Assembly (NCBI RefSeq): GCF_025966695.1
Contig: NZ_JAOEIY010000006.1
Span: 248,001 to 312,000, forward strand
Origin: Stutzerimonas sp. S1
GTDB taxonomy: Bacteria; Pseudomonadota; Gammaproteobacteria; Pseudomonadales; Pseudomonadaceae
Reading direction: 5' to 3'
DNA: 64,000 nucleotides
Part shown: positions 14,245 to 23,051 of the stretch, piece after piece
How positions within the stretch are numbered: the stretch's first letter is position 1
Layout: every line of letters starts with the position of its first letter
Program-made: the position numbers and the translations under genes
The notes under the pieces: model-generated
The model's input: only the letters and a program-made list of their open reading frames with translations
The model's database searches: none
What the model was told of the DNA's origin: nothing

Positions 14245-14376
14245 TCAGCTGTTGTCGTTTTGCTCTGGCGGTTCTGGTTGCTCCGGATCTCCAAGCGGTA
14301 GCGGCTCGTCCGGTTCCTCGCGTTTGGGATTATCAGCGGCGGGTAGGTCGGGGAAGTGGTCGGTCTCGGTGGACAT
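14245..14376 (-). CDS. 43-residue acidic proline-rich hypothetical protein
   Basis: Small reading frame starting MSTETDHFPDLPAA and ending in a Glu/Pro/Gln-rich tail. GGAG lies eight bases before the ATG, and the start is only 15 bases after the stop of the basic 133-residue protein upstream, so the pair looks like one operon. Composition is strongly acidic with no hydrophobic segment. I do not recognise a family. Support is the ribosome site, spacing and a sensible composition; conservation is untested. Confidence 0.5.
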   Translation of the reverse strand: MSTETDHFPDLPAADNPKREEPDEPLPLGDPEQPEPPEQNDNS

Positions 14377-14391
14377 GGGCAGTTCTCCGGT

Positions 14392-14793
14392 TCAGCTAAG
14401 TGCACGGATCAGTTCGGCCTTGCGCATCTTCGAACGTCCTTGGACATCACGCTCGCGGGCCTTTTGCAGCAGTTCGTTGCGGGTCATGTCGCTGAGTGAG
14501 GTGCTGGCAGACTTCCCGCGCCCGCGTGCTGAGCCGCGATTGGGCGAATCGCCCTGGCGCGCTTTGGCGGCACGCTGGGCAGAGTCCTTGCGATCGGCCC
14601 GCTTGGCGATTTCGCTTTTCTTGCGCCCTGAACCGCCCTTGCGCTCGCCACCGCCGGATTGCTTGTTGACGGTCGCCCAGGCGCGTGCTTTGGCTTCCTG
14701 CTCGGGGACGCCTCGCTGTTCGTAGTTCTCCTCGATATGCTCCGCCTTGCGTTGCTGCTTGTCGGTGTACTTGGATTTATCCCCACGAGGCAT
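14392..14793 (-). CDS. basic protein with C-terminal Rho-N/SAP-like helical motif
   Basis: A 133-residue, very basic protein. The N-terminal part (KYTDKQQRKAEHIEENYEQR) is helical and ends in the WATVNKQ region of the proteins often annotated as plasmid stabilisation protein in Pseudomonas; a Gly/Lys/Arg-rich linker follows; the last 35 residues (MTRNELLQKARERDVQGRSK) match the Rho N-terminal/SAP-like fold that binds nucleic acid. The ATG at 14793 is chosen because upstream codons read a leader. It is chromosomal and no partner toxin is visible, so the plasmid label should not be taken literally. Function unknown, probably nucleic-acid associated. Confidence 0.75.
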   Translation of the reverse strand: MPRGDKSKYTDKQQRKAEHIEENYEQRGVPEQEAKARAWATVNKQSGGGERKGGSGRKKSEIAKRADRKDSAQRAAKARQGDSPNRGSARGRGKSASTSLSDMTRNELLQKARERDVQGRSKMRKAELIRALS

Positions 14794-14842
14794 GAGTGTT
14801 CTCCTTGGCCGATATTGCAGATAGGTGATTGCGGATAAGTCA

Positions 14843-16162
14843 TCAGTTCGTCTGCGGCGTAACCCGCCAGATGACATTGCCGACATCGTCTGCCACCAGC
14901 AGGGCGCCTGCTTTGTCGACCGTCACGCCGACCGGGCGCCCCATGGCCTCGCCGTCTTCGTTGACGAAGCCGGTCAGCACATCCTCGGCGTGACCGGCGG
15001 GCTTGCCATCGCGGAAGGGAATGAAGACCACCTTGTAGCCACTGCGAGGTTTGCGGTTCCACGAGCCATGCTGGCCGACGAACGCACCGTTGGCGTAACG
15101 CTCCGGCAGCAGTTTGCCGTCGTAGAAGGCCAGCCCCAGAGAGGCGGTGTGGGCGCCCAGCGCGTAGTCCGGGACAATCGCCTTGGCCACCAGATCCGGA
15201 CGTGGCGGTTTGACCCGCTTGTCGACGTGTTGGCCGTAGTAGCTGTAAGGCCAACCGTAGAAGCCGCCTTCCTGCACCGAGGTCATGTAATCCGGAACCA
15301 GATCACTGCCGATCTCGTCGCGCTCGTTGACGGTAGTCCACAGCGCTCCGCTATCGGGCTGCCAGGCCAGGCCGTTGGGGTTGCGTAGTCCGGAGGCGAA
15401 GAGTCGCAGCGTCCCGGCCTGAGGGTCCACTTCGAGAATGGCCGCGCGGTTCTCCTCAGCCTGCATGCCGTTCTCGGCGACGTTGCTGTTCGAGCCGCTG
15501 GTTACATAGAGACGCGAGCCGTCCGCGCTGGCGATGACGTTCTTGGTCCAGTGGTGGTTGATCGGGCCTGCCGGCAAGTCGACGACCTTCTCGCCTGACG
15601 CCCTGTCGAGATGCATGACGTCTTGCTGGTAAGGGAAGCGGAGCAATGCATCGGTGTTGGCCACGTACAGCTGATCGTCGACCAAGGTCATGCCGAATGG
15701 CGAGTTGAGCCCTTCGAGGAAGACGCTGCGCTGTTCCGGCTGGCCGTCGCCATCACGGTCGCGCAACAGGGTAATGCGATTGGCGCTGGGGGTACCGGAG
15801 CCTGCACGGGCCATGACCTTCTTCATGATCCAGCCGCGAATGCCCTGGCTGTCTTCCTTGGGCGGCGCGTCCGATTCGGCGACCAGCACGTCGCCATTGG
15901 GCAGTACGTAAATCCAGCGTGGGTGTTCCAGGCCGTCGACAAACGTGGCGACCTCCAGGCCGGGAGCGGCCTGCGGCTTGGCGCCCTCAGGCCAGCCCTT
16001 GGCAGGCGCGATGTTGACGGTGGGCAGCAGCGTCTTGTGCGGCTCCGGCAGCGCGGGGTTGGGGCCGTAACCGGACTCCACCGGTGCCTTCGCGGTATCA
16101 CCGCAGCCGGCGAGAGTCAGGGCTAGGGTGGCAGTGGTCAGACAGGGGCGGGCAAAGCGCAT
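14843..16162 (-). CDS. sorbosone-dehydrogenase-like PQQ-type beta-propeller lipoprotein
   Basis: A 439-residue secreted protein. Residues 1-20 form a lipoprotein signal with lipobox LAGC. The rest is the soluble glucose/sorbosone dehydrogenase-type propeller: [31 protein letters not shown], the HxWTKN segment, [14 protein letters not shown] and the terminal [18 protein letters not shown]. Family members are periplasmic aldose or sorbosone oxidoreductases using PQQ, but many homologues have no proven substrate. Start set at 16162 because it gives a clean signal peptide. Confidence 0.8.
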   Translation of the reverse strand: MRFARPCLTTATLALTLAGCGDTAKAPVESGYGPNPALPEPHKTLLPTVNIAPAKGWPEGAKPQAAPGLEVATFVDGLEHPRWIYVLPNGDVLVAESDAPPKEDSQGIRGWIMKKVMARAGSGTPSANRITLLRDRDGDGQPEQRSVFLEGLNSPFGMTLVDDQLYVANTDALLRFPYQQDVMHLDRASGEKVVDLPAGPINHHWTKNVIASADGSRLYVTSGSNSNVAENGMQAEENRAAILEVDPQAGTLRLFASGLRNPNGLAWQPDSGALWTTVNERDEIGSDLVPDYMTSVQEGGFYGWPYSYYGQHVDKRVKPPRPDLVAKAIVPDYALGAHTASLGLAFYDGKLLPERYANGAFVGQHGSWNRKPRSGYKVVFIPFRDGKPAGHAEDVLTGFVNEDGEAMGRPVGVTVDKAGALLVADDVGNVIWRVTPQTN

Positions 16163-16229
16163 GGTCGACTCCTGGCGCGGGCTTGTCCGATCTACGACCG
16201 CCCAGGCAGCCACATCGTTCGGTCGCTCG

Positions 16230-16745
16230 TCAGTGCCTGCGCATCTCGCGATGCTTGCGCGCTGCGCGGCGTACCGCATAACGCTCCAGAGGAGGCATCA
16301 GCAGCAATACCAGCAGGGCGAGCAGCGTACTCAGGACGGCCGTCGCCTCGTGACCTAGCCCGGCGGCGACGCCGATTGCCGCGGTCATCCAGATGCCAGC
16401 GGCGGTGGTGAGGCCTTGCACGTCTTCGATGGAGTTGCCCTTGAGAATGGTTCCTGCACCCAGAAAGCCCACGCCAGTGACGATGCCCTGCATGACCCTG
16501 GAGATATCCTCCTTGGGTACGCCGGCCTGCAAGGGCACCAGAACGAAGAGGGCAGCGCCCAAGGCCACCAGCATGTGGGTGCGCAGGCCTGCGGCCTTGC
16601 GTCTAAGCTCGCGCTCGTAGCCGAGCATACCGCCGAGCAGCGCGGCAATCAGCAGGCGTGTGCTGACGCGCACCGCCTCGTCCAGATCAGGAATGTCCGA
16701 AAACTCCGCGCTGATCGTCCGCGTCACGATGTCCCACCACTCCAT
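16230..16745 (-). CDS. MgtC/SapB-family inner-membrane protein
   Basis: A 171-residue protein with an N-terminal amphipathic region and four to five hydrophobic spans. The block [20 protein letters not shown] followed by [12 protein letters not shown] and [10 protein letters not shown] is the MgtC/SapB signature. Family members affect magnesium-limited growth or membrane potential; the short form here lacks the ACT-like C-terminal domain of Salmonella MgtC. GGAGAG precedes the ATG. It is separated from the gene downstream by about 70 bases. Confidence 0.85.
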   Translation of the reverse strand: MEWWDIVTRTISAEFSDIPDLDEAVRVSTRLLIAALLGGMLGYERELRRKAAGLRTHMLVALGAALFVLVPLQAGVPKEDISRVMQGIVTGVGFLGAGTILKGNSIEDVQGLTTAAGIWMTAAIGVAAGLGHEATAVLSTLLALLVLLLMPPLERYAVRRAARKHREMRRH

Positions 16746-16806
16746 GCCGCTCTCCGGATTCGCCTCGACGTTCTACGTTGGAGTCGGGCCGGCGTTTGCG
16801 GGTTCG

Positions 16807-17829
16807 CTAGTCGGTCACCTCGAAGCGCAGCATGCCGATCATCTGCCCCGCTTCGGTAACCACCCGCACGCGCCATTTGCCTGCCGGTCGCGCCGGGAAG
16901 TTGCGCTTGTGCGTCCAGGCGCGGTAGCCCGCCTCGCGTCCGCCGCTGATGTCGAGGGCGATGCGATCGACCTTGCGGCCGTTGTGCAGCCACTCATGGT
17001 AGATACGCTCCTTCAGCCCGCGGGGCGCGTTGATTGCAGTGAAGGCATAGAGACCGTTGTCGTGCAGTTCGGCTGTGCTCAGTTGACGCAGGCTCTTGCC
17101 GGGCTTGCGTTGGCGATCATCGAGGCTCACCGTCACGGCGACATCGGTGAGCCACAGTGTCGCTGGCGGTACCCAGGTGCGCCCGAGCCAGCCGGCACCA
17201 CCCAGCGCGGCCGCTAACACCAGTACGCCCAGCAGGCTACGCCAGCTCCATTGCGTAAACAGGCTGCCCAGACTTGGCAGCGCCAGCACCACGGCAACGG
17301 CGAGGGCCAGCTGATAGCTCTGCGGAGTCGACAGATGCAGCATGATCGGCAGCGCGGTGAGCAGGACGGCGAACAGCGTCAGTGCATGAAAACCCAGGTA
17401 GATCCAGCGCCGCGGCGCCAGCCAGCGGTAGTACAACGGATCGATCAGCGATACCAGGGCGGCGACACCGAGCAGTCCGGTGAACAGCGCCTGCCCGCTG
17501 TTCCAAGTGGTGGTGATGGCGAAGAACGGGATGATGAAGAACAGGCTTTCCTGATGCACCATTTGTGTCGCGTAGCGCAGCAGGGGCGCGGGGATCTGCC
17601 AACCGAACCAGCGTTTCAGGTTGCGTCGCAGGCTTTGCTCGAGCGCCAGCCAGACCCAACTGATCAGCATGATCAGCGCGATGCCCTTGGCCAGCCCGGC
17701 ATGGCGCTCCACCAACAGGAAGCTCGCCAAGCCGGAGCAGAAGCCGAATAGCGCGATGGTCCCCGGGTAGCGACGGACCAGGCGGCTGAGCTGGTCGATC
17801 AGGCGGGGCAGCTGAGTCTTCAGAAACAT
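16807..17829 (-). CDS. DUF5924/DUF2914 membrane protein
   Basis: About 340 residues: six to seven hydrophobic segments in the first 220 residues, then a soluble C-terminal domain (LPxxLWLTDVAVTVS to the end) that matches DUF2914, with the WLHNGRKVDRIALDI and WRVRVVTEAGQMIG strands. No biochemical role is known to me. The start is uncertain: the ATG at 17829 (MFLKTQLPRL) and one at 17859 are both possible and neither has a clear ribosome site. It may be envelope-associated; nothing in the neighbourhood decides. Confidence 0.7.
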   Translation of the reverse strand: MFLKTQLPRLIDQLSRLVRRYPGTIALFGFCSGLASFLLVERHAGLAKGIALIMLISWVWLALEQSLRRNLKRWFGWQIPAPLLRYATQMVHQESLFFIIPFFAITTTWNSGQALFTGLLGVAALVSLIDPLYYRWLAPRRWIYLGFHALTLFAVLLTALPIMLHLSTPQSYQLALAVAVVLALPSLGSLFTQWSWRSLLGVLVLAAALGGAGWLGRTWVPPATLWLTDVAVTVSLDDRQRKPGKSLRQLSTAELHDNGLYAFTAINAPRGLKERIYHEWLHNGRKVDRIALDISGGREAGYRAWTHKRNFPARPAGKWRVRVVTEAGQMIGMLRFEVTD

Positions 17830-17989
17830 GCGGCGATAACTCTGACCCGTTGGCTGCATCCAGTATGGACAAGCTGGGGCGGTGAAGAAGGTAAGCGCAG
17901 GCGATGGGGCGACGGCAGGTTGTGCGGCCACAGACCGGCCGCACAATGGGCCCGATACTGCGGGTCGGTCAAGCGGCGTGGTAGTTGGA

Positions 17990-18466
17990 TCAGCGGGTGT
18001 TGGCGGTTTCTTCCGGCATCGTCGAGGAGTGATGGCTGGTGATCAGCCAGCGCTGCTCCTGTGGATACCATTTGTAGGTGAAGGTGTAGCGCGCCTGCAC
18101 TGCCGAGCCATCGGCGAAGTGGAAGGTGTAGAGCCCGGTATCAAGGGCGGTGGTGCAACCGATCTGTACCATCCGCGAGTCGATGGTGCCCGTCGGGCGC
18201 TTGGTCATGAAGTGCGAGAAATAGTCCTCCTTGGCGGCCGCCGAGCGTCTTGGGGTGTTCGACTGGGTGGGCAACAGTAACGAGTTGGCGGCGTAGTTAT
18301 TGACCACCTGCTTGGGGACGCCGCTTTGCAAATCCTCGTTCCAGCGTACGAACAAGGCGGCGATGTCGTCTTCGCGAGCGGGCTGGCAGGTCTCGGTGGC
18401 GGCCTGGATGGAGATGGACAGCAGGCTTGCGGCGCCGGCGAGCAGCATGGATATGGTGTGGTTCAT
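17990..18466 (-). CDS. secreted SgcJ/EcaC-type NTF2-like protein
   Basis: A 158-residue protein with a Sec signal peptide (MNHTISMLLAGAASLLSISI, cleavage likely after Ala near residue 22). The mature part has the cone-shaped NTF2-like pattern: DDIAALFVRWNEDLQSG, a central YFSHFM segment and the final WYPQEQRWLITSHHSS strand typical of the SgcJ/EcaC family. These proteins act as small ligand-binding or cyclase-like domains; substrate unknown. Start chosen at the signal peptide. Confidence 0.75.
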   Translation of the reverse strand: MNHTISMLLAGAASLLSISIQAATETCQPAREDDIAALFVRWNEDLQSGVPKQVVNNYAANSLLLPTQSNTPRRSAAAKEDYFSHFMTKRPTGTIDSRMVQIGCTTALDTGLYTFHFADGSAVQARYTFTYKWYPQEQRWLITSHHSSTMPEETANTR

Positions 18467-18610
18467 TGCGGGTCCCGGATCGGTGTGGATGGGGGCGCGC
18501 TGTTCCGCGCATCGGCGGTTGGCCGACCCGGGTGTGACCGTCCGTAGGTGACGGCATTCCATGACTTGATAGGTTTTTGCCTGGGACTGTTCGCCGCAGC
18601 CGTCGGCATG

Positions 18611-18645
18611 TTATCCCCGTTAGTTGTGCAACGAGTTGTGGATAA
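18611..18645 (+). repeat. DnaA-box-like 35-base element, copy 1
   Basis: TTATCCCC, 18 bases, then TGTGGATAA, a perfect DnaA box (TTATCCACA) on the opposite strand. An inner TGTG starts 12 bases before the box. Same architecture and length as the other three copies in this region. Confidence 0.7.
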
Positions 18646-18781
18646 GTACTGAATGACTTGTCCTGAGCCTTGCGCTGCGGGGCGTTCGGCGTCTTGATCA
18701 TTTATTGATCGTTGGCCTTGGAGTGGGTTCCGGAAAGCGATCTCGGCAAAGCTCAGGTGCAGAATCGCGCTTCGCTCGTGC

Positions 18782-18816
18782 TTATCCCCGGTTACTGTGA
18801 ATCACGTTGTGGATAA
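18782..18816 (+). repeat. DnaA-box-like 35-base element, copy 2
   Basis: TTATCCCC, 18 bases, TGTGGATAA, with the inner TGTG again 12 bases before the last box. It lies 171 bases from copy 1 in the same orientation. Confidence 0.7.
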
Positions 18817-18900
18817 CATGGGCAAGGCTCGCTGGAAGCCCTGCCAGGCGACGGCTGTAGCGATGCGGTTGAAATTTGAGCAGCGCAGCCGCGGGCGAGC

Positions 18901-19488
18901 TCAGCTTGGCGTACGGTCGTGCCATTTGGCTACCACGGTGGGCTGCCAGTTCACCAGCAATTGCAACAGCGTTGCGGGGCAATCGCTGCGCTGGAGCATG
19001 GCGCGGTGCGGGGCGCGCACGAAGCCTTCGTCCACCAGGTGATCGAGGAAATGGCTGAGCTTGCTATAGAAATGATCGACATCCAGTAGGCCCAACGGCT
19101 TGCGATGGTAGCCGAGCTGGCCCCATGTCCAGACCTCGAAGAGCTCCTCCAGTGTCCCGAGCCCTCCCGGCAGTGCGATGAAGGCATCGGATAGCTCGGC
19201 CATCCGCGCCTTGCGGGCGTGCATGCCATCCACTACTTCCAGGCGAGTCAGGCCGCTATGGCCGACCTCGGCATCCTTCAGGCTCTGCGGAATGATGCCG
19301 ACGACTTCACCGCCGGCAGCCATCGCGGCATCGGCGACTACACCCATCAGACCGACCGCGCCGCCACCATAGACGAGCCTTATGCCATTGGCGGCCAGCG
19401 TTTCGCCCAGTGCTGCAGCCGCCTCTCGGTAGACGGGATTGGTGCCTGTGCTGGCGCCGCAGAATACGCAAACGGAACGTAGGGACAT
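18901..19488 (-). CDS. LOG-family (TIGR00730) Rossmann protein
   Basis: A 195-residue cytoplasmic protein with CVFCGASTG at the start and the LOG signature [16 protein letters not shown] near residues 110-125. Plant and bacterial homologues hydrolyse nucleoside 5'-monophosphates or cytokinin ribotides to free the base; in Pseudomonas they may be general nucleotide phosphoribohydrolases. It stands alone, flanked on both sides by pairs of the DnaA-box-like elements. Start at ATG 19488, followed by the conserved N-terminal strand. Confidence 0.9.
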   Translation of the reverse strand: MSLRSVCVFCGASTGTNPVYREAAAALGETLAANGIRLVYGGGAVGLMGVVADAAMAAGGEVVGIIPQSLKDAEVGHSGLTRLEVVDGMHARKARMAELSDAFIALPGGLGTLEELFEVWTWGQLGYHRKPLGLLDVDHFYSKLSHFLDHLVDEGFVRAPHRAMLQRSDCPATLLQLLVNWQPTVVAKWHDRTPS

Positions 19489-19559
19489 GATGGGATTCCA
19501 ACAAGAGCGGGCCCGAAGAGTACCGCCGTGCCCCTGCTGTGGCCAAGCCTGTCAGCCGA

Positions 19560-19637
19560 TCACTCGTCCGGGCAGGCACCGCTGGCAGCGGATGCGTAGT
19601 TGGCGAACAGGCGTTGGAAAAAGGTGTGGCTGAACAT
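19560..19637 (-). CDS. possible 25-residue ORF upstream of the LOG gene
   Basis: Short frame starting MFSHTFFQRLFANYAS with GGGAG seven bases before the ATG. It ends 71 bases before the LOG gene start on the same strand. Hydrophobic/aromatic first half, small acidic end. It could be a leader peptide or chance; no terminator or rare-codon run is visible to explain a leader role. Confidence 0.25.
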   Translation of the reverse strand: MFSHTFFQRLFANYASAASGACPDE

Positions 19638-19755
19638 GATACGGCTCCCGCTCTGACTGGACGCCCCCATGCTAGGTCTGAAATCGCCGGCTGCCTCGTT
19701 GATTTCGGCCATCGCGTCCATAGGAGAAAACGACACGTCACGCGTCTGCTGGCCG

Positions 19756-19790
19756 TTATCCCCTGAACCTGTGTAACAGTCTGTGGATAA
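19756..19790 (+). repeat. DnaA-box-like 35-base element, copy 3
   Basis: TTATCCCC, 18 bases, TGTGGATAA, with inner TGTG in register with copies 1 and 2. Confidence 0.7.
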
Positions 19791-19944
19791 CCATTGGGTG
19801 GAACTGCGGCGGTGCGATGAAGCCTGGCTTGCGAAGGATCGTGTGATTTTCCATCAACGGTTGCTTTATAGAGGGGAAAGCCCAATTTAGAGGGCTTGCG
19901 CCGGATCGTTGGACTCCGTTAATGCCACGCCAAGCTAGCCGCCG

Positions 19945-19979
19945 TTATCCCCGGATGCTGTGGAAACTGCTGTGCATAA
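19945..19979 (+). repeat. DnaA-box-like 35-base element, copy 4
   Basis: TTATCCCC, 18 bases, TGTGCATAA; the last box has one change (C for G) that still fits the relaxed DnaA box TTATNCACA. Inner TGTGG is in the same register. It is 189 bases from copy 3. Confidence 0.65.
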
Positions 19980-20162
19980 GTTGGTGGGAAACCTCTGCGA
20001 AGCGCAGTACCACAGGGCTGCGCAGCTTCGTCTAAAAAATGATCACAGGTCTCCGCGTATCCCGGCCCGTTATGCTCAGTCATTCATTCAGGGCCGGTTG
20101 ATTGCCGCGCTTAGCCAGGCTGCCGGACACTCACCTCTCCACGACAAGCCAAGGATCCAACA

Positions 20163-21074
20163 ATGACGCAAGCCATCCGCTTTGAAGACCAAGTGGTTAT
20201 CGTGACCGGAGCCGGCGGCGGCCTTGGGCGCGCCCATGCTCTACTGTTCGCTCGGCACGGTGCTCGCGTGGTCGTCAATGACCTGGGCGGTAGCGCCCAA
20301 GGCGAAGGCGCTAACAGTTCGGCTGCCGATCAGGTGGTTGAGGAGATTCGTCAGGCTGGCGGTACGGCGGTGGCCAATCATGATTCGGTTATCGACGGCC
20401 AGCGTATCGTTGAACAGGCGCTGGACGCGTTCGGTCGCGTCGATGTGGTGGTAAACAACGCCGGTATTTTGCGCGATAAGACCTTCCACAAGATGGAGGA
20501 TGCCGACTGGGACCTGGTTTACCGCGTGCATGTCGAAGGTGCCTACAAGATCACGCGTGCCGCCTGGCCGCTGATGCGCGAGCAGGGCTACGGCCGGGTG
20601 ATCTTCACGGCGTCCACGTCGGGCATCTACGGCAACTTCGGTCAGGCCAACTACGGCATGGCCAAGCTCGGCCTCTACGGCCTAACCCGCACGTTGGCGC
20701 TGGAGGGTCGCAAGAGCAACATCCTGGTCAACGCCATCGCGCCCACCGGCGGCACGCGCATGACCGAAGGACTGATTCCGCCCCAGGTGTTCGAGCAGCT
20801 TAAGCCGGAGCTGGTGAGCCCGTTGGTCGTGTATCTGGCGAGCGCGCAATGTCAGGAGACCGCCGGGCTGTTCGAGGTGGGCGGTGGCTGGATGGGCAAG
20901 GTGCGCTGGGAGCGTAGCCTGGGTTTCGGGTTCGATCCGAAGGCCGGATTCGATGCCGAGGATGTCGCCGCCAACTGGCAGCAGATCTGCGACTTCAGCG
21001 ATGCCGCGCACCCGGCGGACAACCTCGAGGCGTTGAAAGAGATGATGGCCAACCTGCAGAAGTACGCCGGCTGA
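20163..21074 (+). CDS. SDR dehydrogenase of the multifunctional-enzyme-2 type
   Basis: A 303-residue short-chain dehydrogenase with the NAD(P) loop TGAGGGLGRAHALLFARHGA, NNAG at about residue 98, a Ser-Tyr-Lys site (STSGIYGNFGQANYGMAK) and an additional 60-residue C-terminal part. The closest recognisable class is the 3-hydroxyacyl-CoA dehydrogenase domain of peroxisomal MFE-2 and its bacterial stand-alone relatives, so oxidation of a 3-hydroxyacyl-CoA is the best guess. It stands alone and converges with the transporter gene. Confidence 0.85.
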   Translation: MTQAIRFEDQVVIVTGAGGGLGRAHALLFARHGARVVVNDLGGSAQGEGANSSAADQVVEEIRQAGGTAVANHDSVIDGQRIVEQALDAFGRVDVVVNNAGILRDKTFHKMEDADWDLVYRVHVEGAYKITRAAWPLMREQGYGRVIFTASTSGIYGNFGQANYGMAKLGLYGLTRTLALEGRKSNILVNAIAPTGGTRMTEGLIPPQVFEQLKPELVSPLVVYLASAQCQETAGLFEVGGGWMGKVRWERSLGFGFDPKAGFDAEDVAANWQQICDFSDAAHPADNLEALKEMMANLQKYAG

Positions 21075-21087
21075 GCACCTGGCGCTG

Positions 21088-21121
21088 CGCGACAGCCGGG
21101 CGGAGCCGGCCGGCTGCCGCG
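21088..21121. terminator. hairpin between convergent genes
   Basis: CGCG-A-CAGCCGG and CCGGCTG-C-CGCG pair over 11 positions with one A/C mismatch. It fills the space between the SDR stop and the dauA stop and probably ends both transcripts, though neither side has a T run. Confidence 0.45.
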
Positions 21122-21126
21122 CGAGA

Positions 21127-22863
21127 TCAGGCCGGTTGCGGCAAGGACTCGCTGTCTGCCTGCAACAGCCGTATGGCTTTCTCCCGTGCCTGGGTCAGGT
21201 CACGCACATACAGCAGGTGCCCCTGCAGCCGGTGGATGCCGGCGCGCCGCAGTTTCAGACGGACTCGGGCATTGCTGCCGCTGAGAATGAGTGTGACACC
21301 GAGGCGTCGGTAGTCGATCAGCACGTTTTCCAGTGCAGCCAGGGCGGTCATGTCCAGCATGGGCACCGCACTGATATCGACGATCACCACCTTTACCTCG
21401 GGATTGAAGCGTCGCAGCGCCCCCAGCGCTTTTTCCGCAGCACCGAAGAACAGCGGTCCGCGGATGGCGTAGGCGGCCACATGGATGGGCAGATCGGCGA
21501 GGATACGGCCCTGGTCGCGCGATAACCCGGTAGTGTCGGTGAGCTCGCTCATGCGCTTGATGAACAGGCCGGCGGCCAGCAGCAGGCCGACGCCCACCGC
21601 CAGCACCATATCGAACAGCACGGTCAGGATCAGGCAGGTCAGCAGTACCAGCACGTCGCTGCGTGGGGCGATGCGCAGCACGTGTACGACATGCGGCGCT
21701 TCACTCATGTTCCACGCCACCATCAGCAGCAACGCCGCCAGCGCTGCCATCGGCAGGTAACTGAACAGAGGCGCAAGCCAGAGAATCGCCACCAGCACCA
21801 CGCCGGCATGGATGATTGCCGCCAGCGGCGAGAACGCGCCGGCGCGCACGTTGGCGGCGCTGCGGGCGATGGCGGCGGTGGCGGTGATACCGCCGAATAG
21901 CGGTGCGATCAGGTTGCCAAGACCCTGGCCGATCAGTTCGCCGTTGGGCTCATGGTTGCTGCCGGTCATGCCGTCGGCGACTACCGCGCAGAGCAGCGAT
22001 TCGATGGCGCCGAGCATGGCGATGGCGAATGCCGGTGCTAGCAGCTGGTGGAACAGTTCGTAGGTCAGCTGCAGTGGCTGGCCATCCGGACCGGGTAGCT
22101 GCCACGGCAAGCTGAAGTCGGGCAGCAGTGGCGGTATGCCCGGATAGGTGGTGCCGTCGAGCTCATAGCTGAAGCGTTCGCCAAGTGTGGCGACTGCCAG
22201 GCCGGAGGCTTCCAGGGCGAGTCCAGCCAATGCGCCGACGGTCAGCGCAACCAAGTGGCCGGGCACCCGCGGAACCCAGCGCGGCCAGAGAATCAGTACA
22301 GCCAGGCAGATCGCTGCGATCAGACCATCGCCCAGATGTGCATCCGGCAGTGAACGCACCAGCAGCGCTACCTGCTCGACATAGTGCTGCGGCTGCTCGG
22401 TGAGTGTCAGGCCGAACAGGTCCTTGATCTGCAGCGTGGCGATAACGATGCCGATCCCCGCAGTGAAGCCCAGGGTCACCGGATAAGGGATGAAGGCGAT
22501 CAGCCGGCCGGCACGCAATAAGCCAAGGGTAATCAGGATCAGACCGGCGAGCATGGTGCACAGCAGTAACCCTCCTAGGCCGAACTGCTGGGTGATGGGG
22601 AGCAGGATGACCACGAAGGCGGCGGTCGGGCCGCTGACGTTGAAGCGCGATCCGCCAGTCAGCGCGATCAGGGGGGCGGCCACCAGCACCGTATACAGGC
22701 CATGTTGCGGCGGGACACCCACCGCGATCGCCAGAGCCATCGCCAGCGGGATGGCGATGATGCCGACAGTCAGACCGGCGCTCAGATCGCCACGCAGAGC
22801 AGCGGCGCCGTAACCCAGACGTAGGCTTTGGCGCCACGCAGCAAACAGGGGGGGGAGGTTCAT
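21127..22863 (-). CDS. dauA: SulP-family C4-dicarboxylate transporter, DauA-like
   Basis: A 578-residue inner-membrane transporter: 12-14 hydrophobic segments up to about residue 430, then a cytoplasmic STAS domain (IRGPLFFGAAEKALGALRRF, VDISAVPMLDMTALAALENV). Segments such as GIIAIPLAMALAIAVGV, SGPTAAFVVIL, AMLGAIESLLCAVVADGMTG and GITATAAIARSAANVRAGA follow E. coli DauA nearly word for word. DauA takes up succinate and related C4 acids; sulfate or bicarbonate cannot be excluded for this family. A palindrome sits over its promoter region. Confidence 0.88.
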   Translation of the reverse strand: MNLPPLFAAWRQSLRLGYGAAALRGDLSAGLTVGIIAIPLAMALAIAVGVPPQHGLYTVLVAAPLIALTGGSRFNVSGPTAAFVVILLPITQQFGLGGLLLCTMLAGLILITLGLLRAGRLIAFIPYPVTLGFTAGIGIVIATLQIKDLFGLTLTEQPQHYVEQVALLVRSLPDAHLGDGLIAAICLAVLILWPRWVPRVPGHLVALTVGALAGLALEASGLAVATLGERFSYELDGTTYPGIPPLLPDFSLPWQLPGPDGQPLQLTYELFHQLLAPAFAIAMLGAIESLLCAVVADGMTGSNHEPNGELIGQGLGNLIAPLFGGITATAAIARSAANVRAGAFSPLAAIIHAGVVLVAILWLAPLFSYLPMAALAALLLMVAWNMSEAPHVVHVLRIAPRSDVLVLLTCLILTVLFDMVLAVGVGLLLAAGLFIKRMSELTDTTGLSRDQGRILADLPIHVAAYAIRGPLFFGAAEKALGALRRFNPEVKVVIVDISAVPMLDMTALAALENVLIDYRRLGVTLILSGSNARVRLKLRRAGIHRLQGHLLYVRDLTQAREKAIRLLQADSESLPQPA

Positions 22864-22892
22864 GCAGTGACGCTCCTTGTACGCAATACCGC

Positions 22893-22919
22893 AGTATAAG
22901 CACGGGTCGATGCTCGACC
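22893..22919 (-). promoter_or_regulatory. candidate dauA promoter with overlapping palindrome
   Basis: On the minus strand a TATACT box (22898-22893) lies about 30 bases upstream of the dauA ATG. Immediately behind it, GGTCGA-TGC-TCGACC at 22905-22919 is a perfect 6-3-6 palindrome, well placed to act as an operator over the spacer. I see no clear -35 box. Confidence 0.35.
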
Positions 22920-23051
22920 GATGTTAATCCCCGCGCCGGGTGTGCGGCAGCGGGTGTACGACCTTGGTCGCAAGCCGCCCTCGCGCGTTGAGCGTGCCGG
23001 CCGCGAGGAGTAAACTGCCGCCCCCGTGAGACCCCGTGGAGCGGAATCGAC

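Larger units (their letters stand above)
18467..18900. other. gene-poor spacer with two DnaA-box-like elements
   Basis: No credible protein gene in these 434 bases. It carries two copies of a 35-base TTATCCCC...TGTGGATAA element (listed separately) and a small AT-rich inverted repeat TGATCA/TGATC around 18697-18712, which could belong to the promoter of the NTF2-like gene on the minus strand. Confidence 0.6.
19638..20162. other. spacer with two DnaA-box-like elements
   Basis: About 525 bases without a protein gene that I can support. It contains two more copies of the 35-base element and, between them, an inverted repeat AAGCCC/GGGCTT at 19878-19897. The promoter for the + strand SDR gene should lie at the right end; I cannot name its boxes with confidence. 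Confidence 0.5.

Noticed and set aside
14777..14785. TTATCCCCA, resembling the left arm of the DnaA-box-like element
   Set aside because: It lies in a coding region and has no right arm at the fixed 35-base spacing.
19960..20166. 68-codon + strand frame before the SDR gene
   Set aside because: It runs through the fourth DnaA-box-like element, has no family pattern and overlaps the SDR start in another frame.
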